Below the pieces are notes generated by a model, which saw only the letters and a program-made list of their open reading frames with translations, had not been told where the DNA came from and did not search any database. A stretch of 64,000 nt of DNA from Hermatobates lingyangjiaoensis. Its lineage: Eukaryota > Arthropoda > Insecta > Hemiptera > Hermatobatidae. Below, piece by piece: positions 1-11,700 of the stretch (position 1 is the first letter of the stretch; the number at the start of each line of letters is the position of its first letter). A program made the translations under genes and the position numbers. The stretch is from the NCBI GenBank assembly GCA_026182355.1, contig JAPFBL010000258.1, positions 239,501 to 303,500 on the forward strand. Direction: 5' to 3'.

Positions 1-350
1 TAAATGTATTATAACTAAATATTAAATAGAATTTACAAGGAAATCTTTTGGTGATTTATTACACTTAGTACCAAATGAATGGAAGTGTGAGATCAGAAAA
101 CTTGAGAAGCTAAATCGAAAAATCATCCATAGAGAAATCGGCAAAAAATGTAATTGTTAATATAAATATATATATAAATAAATAAATATATATAAAAAAT
201 ATAATTATTTATAAATTTTATGGTTGTTTTAAAAAAATTTAAAAGTGAAAAATGGAAATTAATATATTCAAAAATGAAGAAATAAAGTTTTGAATTAATT
301 AATATTGGTTTGAAAATGTTTACATTAATAGTTAATATCAATTAATTAAT
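1..350 (+). mobile_element. Penelope-like element N-terminal fragment and AT-rich remnant
   Basis: Bases 40-160 translate on the plus strand as VPNEWKCEIRKLEKLNRK, then HREIGKK, ending at a stop before TA-rich sequence. The motif RKLEKLNRK and the following IG.LFN-like end recur at 5655-5745 and 35348-35435, in two other palindromic remnants. I interpret this as the 5' coding end of a PLE. The rest (160-350) is AT-rich without recognisable content. Confidence 0.4.
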
Positions 351-365
351 TAATAAATATAATTA

Positions 366-690
366 TGAAGGGTTGGTCCAGTGAAAACATTTATTCTATT
401 CTATTATATTCTATTTCCTACTAGTCGTTTTCACTGGACCAACAATTCAGCACCACATTCTTGGGTATGTCATTAATTCTCTCTTAATTGAATTTTATTA
501 TTTCACTCTAATTTTGTAACTGATTAGATATAATTTGTATTGTAGTGTCTTCGTGATGATGAACACAAAGTGTTGGAAACGCGTTGTTGTTGATGTTGAC
601 TAAAACTTCATTTGTGTGGAGACTTTTGTTTGTTTATCCATTTTACCTCATAATGAGTATATACCACACAATGACGGACTGCACGACTAA
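366..690 (+). mobile_element. PLE-type terminal repeat remnant (ACGCGT family)
   Basis: Short inverted arms at about 369-386 and 428-445 (ttggtccagtgaaaac and its complement). A second part, 560-690, shares its sequence with 35031-35125, including GGAAACGCGTTGTTGTTG and a tail beginning aaaacttcatttgtgtgg. It contains a degenerate hammerhead-like core (TGATGA, stem, GAAA, palindrome ACGCGT). Confidence 0.45.
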
Positions 691-868
691 TGATTCATTA
701 TCAATATTTACTGGATGACTCGGATGATACCGATTGCTTGTTATGCTTTCCCTCGAGTCGAGTTATTCTACTAGTGTCATCTTACTGTCCTGTCTTTTGT
801 AGCCCATTTAATCTTCCTCATCGCCTTTCAAGTAGAACCTATTAACACATTCTATGTCGCATCATATA

Positions 869-1501
869 CAGTAGAACCCCGTTTATCCAGCACGATCGGG
901 GGGGAGACCATGCCGGATAAAGCGTTTTGCCGTTGTTTTGAGTGTTACTCTTATAAATACACACGAATTAATTAAAAGTTAGAAAATAGCAAAACAATCA
1001 TAGAAAACACACTCGTAATTACCTTCCTAGAGCGTAGGCTTGACTGTAGACTGTAATGTAATCCATTGTAAAGGCACTTTTAATAAACGTAAACTTTATT
1101 TTTCATATTTTATTTTCCTTAGGTCAGGGCAGGCATATTTATAGGCTAGTTGTAAACTTATATTTCGATACTGTATTCAACTCTATTTTTTAAACTTATT
1201 TTCTTATTTCTATACTGTATTTAACTCTATGTTTTCACTTATTTTCGTATTTATATTACTGTACTAATGTCCTTAAGCCTAATTGTCTTGTTTTTAACTT
1301 TACATTGGAGGGGGGTCGTCAGGTAATTCTTCGTCAGACAAGGGGAGCTTCTCGCGGCGTATTTAAAATTACGTGGTTGTACATTTTTTGTGTTTTTGTA
1401 TATTTTTTACCCAATATTTTCGGGAAATTACCCTGGTCAAAATTTTGCCGTTGTTTTGAGCGTGCCGGACGTTTGGATACCGGATAAAGGGAGTTCTACT
1501 G
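869..1501. mobile_element. pogo/Tigger-like MITE
   Basis: Terminal inverted repeats CAGTAGAACCCCGTTTATCC (left) and CAGTAGAACTCCCTTTATCC (right, minus strand), flanked by TA on both sides (867-868 and 1502-1503). This fits the TcMar-Tigger terminal type and TA target. An open frame at 1305-1487 has no transposase similarity, so the element is non-autonomous, 633 bp. Confidence 0.8.
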
Positions 1502-1770
1502 TATACTTATATTCAAACCGTCCGAATTATTCTATGTAGCAAGTTACAAAAATATGTATTTGCTTCCTTTCCACTCTGTCTAGTATGTTGATAAAGCATA
1601 ACTGTAATAGCTTTATTACACTTACCGTAATCCGTAAATCATATTAACACCGTATATCACCGTATTAAGTGTAAATCATCTGAAGCAGTGTGGATTTGTT
1701 TAATTACGACATGAAGAGATTTATAAAAGTAATTAAACATCTGTTATAGCTACATAGCATAGTAGGCTGT

Positions 1771-2665
1771 CTCATACTATATAGTACGGATACTATACCA
1801 TCATGAGGTATGGTATACTATACTATCATGAGGTATGGTATATAGCATAGATACTTCACTATAGTGAGGTATGGTATATAGTATATATACTGTACTACCG
1901 TTAGGTATGGTATATAATATAGATATTTCACTATCGTGAGGTATGGTATATAGTATATATATTGTACTACCGTTAGGTATGGTATATAATATAGATACTT
2001 CACTATCGTGAGGTATGGTATCTAGTATAGATACTATACTATTGTAAGGTATGGTATATATTGTATACACTATACTATCGTGAGGTATGGTATACAGTAT
2101 ACATACTATGCTATCGTAAGGTATGGTATATAGCGTAAATATTATACTATCGTGAGGTATGGTATATATACTATACTATCGTGAGGTATGGCATATTGTA
2201 TAGATACTATACTATCATGAGGTATGGTATACTATACTATCATGAGTTATGGTATATAGTATAGATACTATACTATCATGAGGGATGGTATATAGTATAT
2301 ATACTATACTACCGTTAGGTATGGTATATAGTATAGATACTTCACTATCGTGAGGTATGGTATCTACTATAGATACTATACTATCGTGAGGTATGATATA
2401 TAGTATATATACTATACTATCGTGAAGTATGGTATATAGCATAAATATTATACTATCGTGAGGTATGGTATATGGTATATATACTATACTATTGTGAGGT
2501 ATGGCATATAGTATAGATACTATACTATCGTAAGGTATGGTATATAGCATAACTATTATACTATCGTGAAGTATGGTATATAGCATATATACTATACTGT
2601 CATGAGGAATGGTAGATAGTATAGATAATATACTATGCAGTATAGTATCTACTAAAACATACTAT
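1771..2665. repeat. 36-bp minisatellite
   Basis: About 24 degenerate copies of a unit resembling ggtatggtatatagtatag plus atactatactatcgtga. Long open frames on the minus strand (YTIPHDSIVSILYTIP-like peptides) result from the repeat and are not genes. Confidence 0.9.
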
Positions 2666-2884
2666 AGCTATCAATCATGATGTTAGAATTCTTTAACTGG
2701 CACTGACTCAATAACGTTTGTTTTAATTATCAATATCGTTAATATTATGTATAATTAGTGTTTATTAGTTTGTTATGTATTAATTAATAAATAGACCTTG
2801 TACTGTAAAATACTTTGATCCGTATGTAAATAAAAAAGATGTCGAGAGTTGATTTCTTGAGGGATATTTACTTGCGAACCTGTC

Positions 2885-3511
2885 AATTGATTAATGGTGT
2901 GATGAGTAACTGTGATGTTTTCTGTATTGCTAGAATTGATTACATGGTGTGATGAGTTACTGTGATGTTTTCTGTATTGTTACAATTGATTATATGGTGT
3001 GATGTGTTACTGTGATGTTTTCTGTATTGCTAGAATTGATTACATGGTGTGATGAGTTACTGTGATGTTTTCTGTATTGTTACAATTGATTATATGGTGT
3101 GATGTGTTACTGTGATGTTTTCTGTATTGCTAGAATTGATTACATGGTGTGATGAGTTACTGTGATGTTTTCTGTATTGGTTACATGGTGTGATGAGTTA
3201 CTGTGATGTTTTCTGTATTGCTAGAATTGATTACATGGTGTGATGAGTTACTGTGATGTTTTCTGTATTGTTACAATTGATTATATGGTGTGATGTGTTA
3301 CTGTGATGTTTTCTGTATTGCTAGAATTGATTACATGGTGTGATGAGTTACTGTGATGTTTTCTGTATTGTTACAATTGATTATATGGTGTGATGTGTTA
3401 CTGTGATGTTTTCTGTATTGCTAGAATTGATTACATGGTGTGATGAGTGACTGTGATGTTTTCTGTATTGGTTACATGGTGTGATGAGTTACTGTGATGT
3501 TTCCTGTATTG
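2885..3511. repeat. 50-bp minisatellite with 100-bp higher-order period
   Basis: Roughly 12 copies of a 50-bp unit containing ggtgtgatgagttactgtga. Two variants (ctagaattgattaca and ttacaattgattata) alternate, so the effective period is 100 bp; two shortened units lie near 3171 and 3470. The array ends about 40 bp before BICRA exon 1. Confidence 0.92.
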
Positions 3512-3554
3512 TTTTTGGCTCAGTTGTGTTGATGCAGGTCCTTTGTGATTCCAG

Positions 3555-3718
3555 GCATTGAAGAAGAAGAAGTCACAGTAGAAAACGGAGAGTTGATTCA
3601 TCAACATGGTAACAAGATCAGCTGTAGCAATACAGTGTTGACGTCCTCGCCTAGCAACGTGTCACTGTCGTCCAAGCCCAAGGTGTCCCTGCACCAGGGC
3701 CAGACTACCACCCACCAG
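3555..3718 (+). CDS. BICRA: BICRA exon 1 in window (internal exon)
   Basis: Acceptor ttccag precedes 3555. Two bases complete a split codon, then the frame reads IEEEEVTVENGELIHQHG and continues to HQ at 3718, with donor CAG|GTCGGT (weak) and phase 0. The acidic start and Ser/Thr/Lys-rich body are typical of the disordered parts of this family. An open frame starting at a GTG at 3545 is not a real start, because it crosses the acceptor. The exon lies between two minisatellites, one ending about 40 bp upstream and one starting about 80 bp downstream. No homology is recognised in this exon alone; it is placed in the gene by splice phase. Confidence 0.7.
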
Positions 3719-6700
3719 GTCGGTCCAATACTCCCTCCCAGCCTTTTCACTCAAACAGCACACCCCTTTCAAAGTGTACCCCGAAAGTTATCTGCTGGAC
3801 CAACAAAATGACTTCTAACAGACCAACAATTGACCTAATCCGGCCTGATGACTACTAACAGACCAACAATTGACCTAATCTACCATGATGACTTCTAACA
3901 GACCAACAATTGACCTAATCCGGCCTGATGACTACTAACAGACCAACAATTGACCTAATCCGGCCTGATGACTACTAACAGACCAACAATTGACCTAATC
4001 TACCATGATGACTTCTAACAGACCAACAATTGACCTAATCCGGCCTGATGACTACTAACAGACCAACAATTGCCTAACTAACCAACAATTGACCTAATCC
4101 GGCCTGATGACTACTAACAGACCAACAATTGACCTAATCCGGCCTGATGACTACTAACAGACCAACAATTGACCTAATCCGGCCTGATGACTACTAACAG
4201 ACCAACAATTGACCTAATCTACCATGATGACTTCTAACAGACCAACAATTGACCTAATCCGGCCTGATGACTACTAACAGACCAACAATTGACCTAATCT
4301 ACCATGATGACTTCTAACAGACCAACAATTGACCTAATCTAACACGATGACTTCTAACAGACCAACAATTGACCTAATCTACCATGATGATTTCTAACAG
4401 ACCAACAATTGACCTAATCCGACCTGATGACTTCTAACAGACCAACAATTGACCTAATCTAACACGATGACTTCTAACAGACCAACAATTGACCTAATCT
4501 ACCATGATGATTTCTAACAGACCAACAATTGACCTAATCCGACCTGATGACTTCTAACAGACCAACAATTGACCTAATCTACCATAATGACTTCTAACAG
4601 ACCAACAATTGATCTAATCTACCATAATGACTTCTAACAGACCAACAATTGATCTAATCTACCATAATGACTTCTAACAGACCAACAATTGATCTAATCT
4701 ACCATAATGACTTCTAACAGACCAACAATTGACCTAATCCGGCCTGATGACTACTAACAGACCAACAATTGACCTAATCTACCATGATGACTTCTAACAG
4801 ACCAACAATTGACCTAATCTACCATGATGACTTCTAACAGACCAACAATTGACCTAATCCGGCCTGATGACTAGTAACAGACCAACAATTGACCTAATCC
4901 GTCCTGATGACTAGTAATACCAATTATTGACCTAATCCGGCTTGATGACTAGTACCAGACCAACAGTTGACCTAATTCGGTCTCATGACTAGTAACAGAC
5001 CAATAATGTCCTTATCTGGCCTGATGACTAGTAATGGACCAACAATAGACCTAATCCGGCCTGACGACTAGTAACAGACCAATCCGGATAGCGTGTCTAA
5101 CAAATAAACTAATTCGGCTTCCTGACCAGGAACGGACCAGAAGGTGACCTGGTTTGGCTTACAAGCCTTAAGTGTCCCTAAAGACAATGAATTCGGCTAT
5201 CTGGCCCGACAGGTGACCTAATCAGGCTTACTATCATTTATGTATATATATATATATATATTTCTATGAGTTGTCCGGGGAAAGAAATATGATTCGTTAA
5301 AATGGTGACCAATAGGAGAGTGGAGTTTGTAGGTCCGCACGTACAGGTGTAACTGGGACCGCACGCATGGACCTACCAACTCTACTCTCCTATTGGTCAC
5401 CATTTTAACGAATTATATATATAAATATATATATTAGTATATTTTGGGAGCAGACCTTCATTTATAAACATGTTTTATTAAAGAGTATGCCGATTTTCGT
5501 TTTTGTCCTTTTTCTGTTTAATTTTTCAAGTTTCCTAAACTTAGTTTTCAACCCTTCAGGTAATATATACATCAATTCACCAAATGATTTATTACTGAAC
5601 TCCATAAAATTAATCGAAGTTATAATTCTAAATTATAAAACTACAATTTATTGTGTATTACCTGAAGGGTTGAAAACTAAGTTTAGGAAACTTGAAAAAT
5701 TAAACAGAAAAAGGACAAAAATGAAAATCGGCATACTCTTTAATAAAATATGTATATATATATTTTTTTGTGACACATAGACAGAAATATAACAAAGACT
5801 CACTTTTCAATATTTCGAGCAACTCGTAGGGACGACTCAACGTTAGTTGACTGTCGTCCCTCAGTCAATTCACTAGAACTCAGTTATATATTTATCATGA
5901 AAAGAAGTGAACTTTCTTAGCAACGAGACGGTAACTTCTGAAGATGGCGGTTGTCTGAAAATATTGATTTTTTGTCAATGTTTTATAATTGTTTTCTCAG
6001 AAATTTGACTATATATAAATGGTAAGCTGAAAACACTGAAGAATATTAACAAATAGTTTTAATCCATGGTCATTAGAACAAAAAGTCAACTACAGATAGA
6101 AGGCAAGCTTCTAGGGATGAGAGGTGACAGAGAACAAGTTTAGTATATAAATTAAAAAAAAATAGAAAATATGAGCCTCCTGGTGTAAACTTGTACTAAC
6201 CTCTATATGTACATAACATGGACTTTAATAACGCTGGTAGATAAGGTTTAGGTTAGGTTGGGGTGGCAGTCTCACAAAACACTGGCATAGGTGGAAGATT
6301 TGCGCTTTGTAATACCCATAATGATTATACATTGGGCGTCGTATGTTTTGCCTAACTCAAGTTTATTTAGAGTAGTGACCGTTAAGGAGTATCTGAGATG
6401 GTACAGGCTCGGGACCGACGGCTTAACGTCCTCTCTGAGAGACGACGTGATATAAGATTTATCGACCTAATAGATCGAAGCTATATTGGGTATTGAACCC
6501 CGAATCTACCGGTCCAGAGGCGAGCACATTGCCACTGGGCTAACCTGGCACTCTGTTTTTAATAACTTCTCTATATGGTAATGATGTTTACAGGTGGCCG
6601 GAGCTGGTCTCAGACTATCAGTGGGCGAAGACGGAACGATGGTGGTGCACCAGGCGGACCAGGTAAAACTAACCGTACTATCGACTGTACCTATCCAATA

Positions 6701-8705
6701 GCTGTCATGAAAACAAACAAATTTCAAATTTTTTATGGTTCAAAACCCCCAAAACCTATAACTAGTGAAGTGGGTGAGTGTATCTGAAATCCCATTGGTC
6801 GCAGGGTTGTCCAATCATCATGTTCAGATTTTATTGCCAGTCACAGTGGTTGCTATTAATATTATTATAATATTTTTTTTTATAATAGTAATAATATATA
6901 ATAGTGCTGCAAGTTATATAAGTACGAGTAAATCATTACTTTTGGCCATTATTTTTACTTCGATTATAATTTTATTGTATTTTGAAGTACTATAAAATCG
7001 GCATTTACGGATAGTAGATGGGATAAATTACCATTTAGGTGGTGATTGGTAGCTCTCCACTCAGTCATACTGATTGTTAGGATAAATAACGATTGTTAGG
7101 ATAGCCTTAACATACAAAATTATGGAATTAATGTTATCCCAAATAGCACCACGTTTGACAATAGTTAGGAATTTGTTAGAGAACTAGAATCTAGCAGGGT
7201 TGGCAACAACTGAGGGTCTAACCTGAATCTTGTTACAACCATGCTATAACCTAGTATCTTTTGTTTTGCTTTCATGTACCGTATTATCTCCTGTTTTATT
7301 TTTTGTTATACTTGTTATGTTTAGTTTTAAAGACTCATATGTTAACTTGCTGTAAATATTATATATAATTTTAATCTGACGATGACCAATGTATGGTCGA
7401 AAGTTTGTTTCTTTTTAGTGTGTTGTTGTTTTAATATAGTCGTTTAGTTTTCTCAGTAGTTTCGCTTGTGTGTTCACATATCTCTGGCCCATTGTATTTG
7501 GAAATCACCTCTAGAACGATTAATTTACCACAATGAAAACAATTTTTTAAAACAATGCTCTAAGGCCTTTCGTTAACACATCTTCGGAGAGCAAGTGAAC
7601 TAAAAAAACAATAAATACTTGTTAACTTGGCTGATTGAAATTTCCAGAATTGATGGCAACCCTGAATGTGTTTAATAATGAAGTCTTCATATGTTTAATT
7701 ATCTCGTTAATCAAAACTTCATCTAATTTGTAGAGTCCTAGGCTATTGTTCATCAACCTCTCATAAAAGTTCTTTATGAGCGCACTTTCTACGATATTTC
7801 TTCTTCTTTCTGAAGACACGTATATTAATTCATTTGCTTCATTCCAATTAATCACATGATTACTGTCTCTTATGTGAATGAACAAGCCACTCTTTTCGTC
7901 CTCTCTTCTGATGGAGTATTTGTGCTGTTTTATCCTTGTAAGAAGACCTTTGCTCGTCTGTCCAATGTAAGACATTTCACAGTCAGTACATGGTATCCTG
8001 TATACACAACAGTCCTTTCTTTTTGGCTTATTATTAACAAGTCTGTTAAACAAGTTACCATCATTACTGAACACAACAGAAACGTCCAATCTTTTCATAA
8101 ATGAAGGCATATCTTTCAAACAAGGACTGTATGGAATGACTAACAAATTCCTTCTTGTGAATTGTTCTTCATTTTTTAATATCATGGACTGACTGTGAAA
8201 TGTCTTACATTGGACAGACGAGCAAAGGTCTTCTTACAAGGATAAAACAGCACAAATACTCCATCAGAAGAGAGGACGAAAAGAGTGGCTTGTTCATTCA
8301 CATAAGAGACAGTAATCATGTGATTAATTGGAATGAAGCAAATGAATTAATATATGTGTCTTCAGAAAGAAGAATAAATATCGTGGAAAGTGCGCTCATA
8401 AAGAACTTTTATGAGAAGTTGATGAACAATAACCTAGGACTCTACAAATTAGATGAAGTTTTGATTAACGAGATAATTAAACATATGAAGACTTCATTAT
8501 TAAACACATTCAGGGTTGCCATCAATTCTGGAAATTTCAATCAGCCAAGTTAACAAGTATTTATTGTTTTTTTAGTTCACTTGCTCTCCGAAGATGTGTT
8601 AACGAAAGGCCTTAGAGCATTGTTTTAAAAAATTGTTTTCATTGTGGTAAATTAATCCATCTATTATATCAAGTGTTATTTTGATTATTTTATATATATA
8701 TATAT

Positions 8706-8738
<33 letters not shown>

Positions 8739-11700
8739 ATTCATACAGGAAAAGGAAAAACAAATAAAAACACACACAAAAAAGGCTCACAGCGATATTT
8801 CGACAGTCGTCGTCATCGGGCAGAAGTAGTCCCTTTGAGTAGCTGAAGCTAACGATATTTCCAATTTCTAAGTATTCCTCCCAGGACTAATTTATACTAT
8901 TATTAAATTGAATAACGGTACACACGGACTATAAACTTTGAATTCGACGTGGGGAGATCTCTCTCACTTCGCCCTTCGCCCTCTCTTCTAGTCTTCGCCT
9001 AATGTCGAACAACAGTTCGAAATATTGAATTTAGTAAGTTTTATTTACAGTATTTTCAGCAGTGAATAATTATGAATTCTGGAGAGGAGCTGGCAGTGAT
9101 GTGCCCAAGAAACGATAGCCTATCCTCGACCAGTCCGCCGAGGCATACGTGGTGTCGTTTCACGCTAGACACTAGCCTGGCAAAGTTGAAACTGTTTTAC
9201 TGAGAGTTGTTTGTGTCGAGGTTTCTTTCACTATATGAACTCGTTGGTGTGTTTACAGAGCATGGGAGGTGGAGTGAGCGCTAGTGTTGCCGCAGCTGCT
9301 CAGACACAGTTGGCCCAACTCATCGCCGACCACGGAGGACACATCGTCCAGGTATGCTTACAACAACCTGCTGTACCGGAGTGTAACCTGCATGCCAGAT
9401 CAATACTCAACGATCAACAGCCTAGATAGCAAATCTATGGCCCAGCCTCATATTGGCATTTCATCAAACATCTGTTTGATTAATAAATAAGAATATCATT
9501 AAAAGTCAAACATAACAATTAAATGTTGTTTGACAATTAAATATATTTAATATGTTGTCGATGCTTTTAGGTTGATGTTAACCATTTTTGATATTTCCTA
9601 AACAAATTGCTTAGTATATATGACACTACAGTTTTACTGAATTATAGACTATCGAAGAGGAGGTCGAACCTTATATCTTCGGGCTTCAGAACCCTGGTTG
9701 CAACTGGTTCGGGCTTCAGAACCCTGGTTGCAACTGGTTCGGGCTTCAGAACCCTGGTTGCAACTGGTTTGGGCTTCAGAACCCTGGTTGCAACCTGGTT
9801 TCGGCTTCAGATCCCTGGTTGCAACTGGTTCGGGCTTCAGAACCCTGGTTGCAACCTGGTTTCGGCTTCAGATCCCTGGTTGCAACTGGTTCGGGCTTCA
9901 GATCCCTGGTTGCAACTTGTTCGGGCTTCAGAACCCTGGTTGCAACTGGTTTCGCCCTCAGATTCCTGGTTGTAACTTCTTTGGGCTTCAGAACCCTGGT
10001 TGCAACCTGTTTTCGGCTTCAGATCCCTGGTTGCAACTGGTTCTGGCTTCAGGTCCCTGGTTGCAACTAGTTTGGACTTAAGAACCGTGGTTGTAACTGG
10101 TATGGGCTTCAGTCCACGGGCAGGTTTGTGGCTGAAACGTACGTGGAGCCCTCACATGAGGACGGAAGGAGTTCTTTAACCCACCATTTCCATGTTGACT
10201 GAAGAGCCGTTATGAGGCATTTAATGCCTCGTGGTCTTATGCAGTTTTTTTTTTCATCATTTTCCATTTTTGTGGTATTAGAAGTTATCAAGATATATAC
10301 TTATTTTTAAATTTTATTAAGAAGAATATTTTTTGTTTAGTAGAACCTTTTTGCTTTGCTTTTATAATGGTTATAAAATTTTAATTTTTTGTGATGTAAG
10401 GTCGTGGAAGCTCGCCTCCGCGTGGTCCACCTCGGGCGTATCTCGTGGGCTGGTTCACCTTTATCTTTGGCTAGGGCTGTTGCCCCCGAGATGTGGCGAA
10501 AGAGCTTTCACTCTAAAAGCATCGATCTGTTCTGCTATTAACCGTGATATGGCTAAATAAGCTGGGCATACGTCTTAATATCAAAACAGGTATGGGCTTC
10601 AGATCCCTGGTTTCGACTGGTTCTAGCTTCACGTCCCTGATTGCAACTGGTTTGGGCTTGAGATCCCTGGTTGCAACTGGCTCGGGTTTCAGGATCCTGG
10701 TTCCAAATAGTTTAGGCTTCAGAACACTGGTTGCAACTGGTTTGGACTTCAGAACACTGGTTGCAACTGGTTCGGGTTTCAGGATCCTGGTTCCAACTAG
10801 TTTAGGCTTCAGAACCACTGGTTGCAACTGGTTTCGCCTTCAGAACCCTGGTTGCAACTGATTCTTGGTTTCAACTGGTTCTGGCTTCAGGTCCCTGCTT
10901 GCAACAGGTTCGGGCTTCAGAACCCTGTTTGCAACTCGTTCGGGCTTGAGAACCCTGGTTCATCTGGTTCGGGCTTCAGATCCCTGTTTGCGACTGGCCA
11001 GATTATTACCCCATGCATACTGATGGAGATATTCAATCGTCATAGAGACAGATTATTATAAGTGTGTTAATCTATAATATATAAGTTAAAAGATAGAGAT
11101 TGTGACTGACGTTGCAGACGGCTGTGAGGCAACTGGGCGCAGGGTCTGCCGGCCCCGGAGGCGGCGACACAGCAGCCGCCGCCGCCGGGGGTGGCATGGT
11201 GGTCAGCGTGGGAGGCAGACCGAGCACTGTCGTCGTGGCGCCGCCTCAGAATGGAGTCCGTCTACTCGAGACTGAGCACCATACCAACCGGCTCTTCGTG
11301 TCCCCCACTCCTGCCATCATCGACCAGAACAGGCTGCAGATCCTAGCAGGTGCCAACACTCACTCTCCAACCACATTTCAGTGCTAAAAGCATTTCTTTA
11401 TTGAGACTTCAGTAACATCATTTCACTAGGATTTACATTATGGTTTTATTCTAATAATAATCCATAGACTAGGATTTCTGTACTAAGGTTTGCATTCATG
11501 TTTTCATTAACATTTCTTTACTAAGAGTTACATTAGCGTTCTTATTCTAATAATATCTACAGCTTAGGATTTTAATATTAAAATGTATACTGATTTCTTC
11601 ATTACAATAAGAAATCCATTGACTATGGTTTATGTATACGTACTTGGTTTTACGTGGGATTCATAAATATGGTTAATTAGCTAAGATTTCCTTAAACATG

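Larger units (their letters stand above)
7505..8665. mobile_element. Inverted dimer of Penelope-like 3' ends (GIY-YIG)
   Basis: Left copy on the minus strand (coding 8185-7622), right copy on the plus strand (8200-8553). Both encode the PLE C-terminal GIY-YIG endonuclease: CVYRIPCTDC then MSYIGQTSKGLLTRIKQHK, and a C terminus ending INSGNFNQPS. The left copy is longer at its N terminus (187 residues); the right one is truncated at TDCEM. The arms (about 7505-7985 and 8187-8665) are nearly identical and include the same 3' untranslated segment (aaggcctttcgttaacacat). The reverse transcriptase part is missing, so neither copy is autonomous. Confidence 0.88.

Noticed and set aside
1801..2586. 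Long minus-strand open frames rich in YTIPHDSIVSIL
   Set aside because: They are translations of the 36-bp minisatellite, whose period is a multiple of three; two frames are open at once and there is no codon structure.
3545..3554. Start codon for BICRA at 3545
   Set aside because: It is GTG and lies across the splice acceptor; the exon is internal.
2885..5095. CRISPR-like regular repeats
   Set aside because: Units are contiguous without unique spacers, and the genome is eukaryotic; these are minisatellites.
5785..5900. Hammerhead ribozyme at the end of the 5465 palindrome
   Set aside because: CCTCAG and TTTCGA are present but a secondary 8-bp inverted repeat separates them and the core reads CTGAGGG; too disrupted to call.
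9607..10861. Overlapping plus-strand open frames with GFRTLVATGS-type repeats
   Set aside because: The 30-bp period has no stops in any plus frame, frames shift between units, and the array is intronic.
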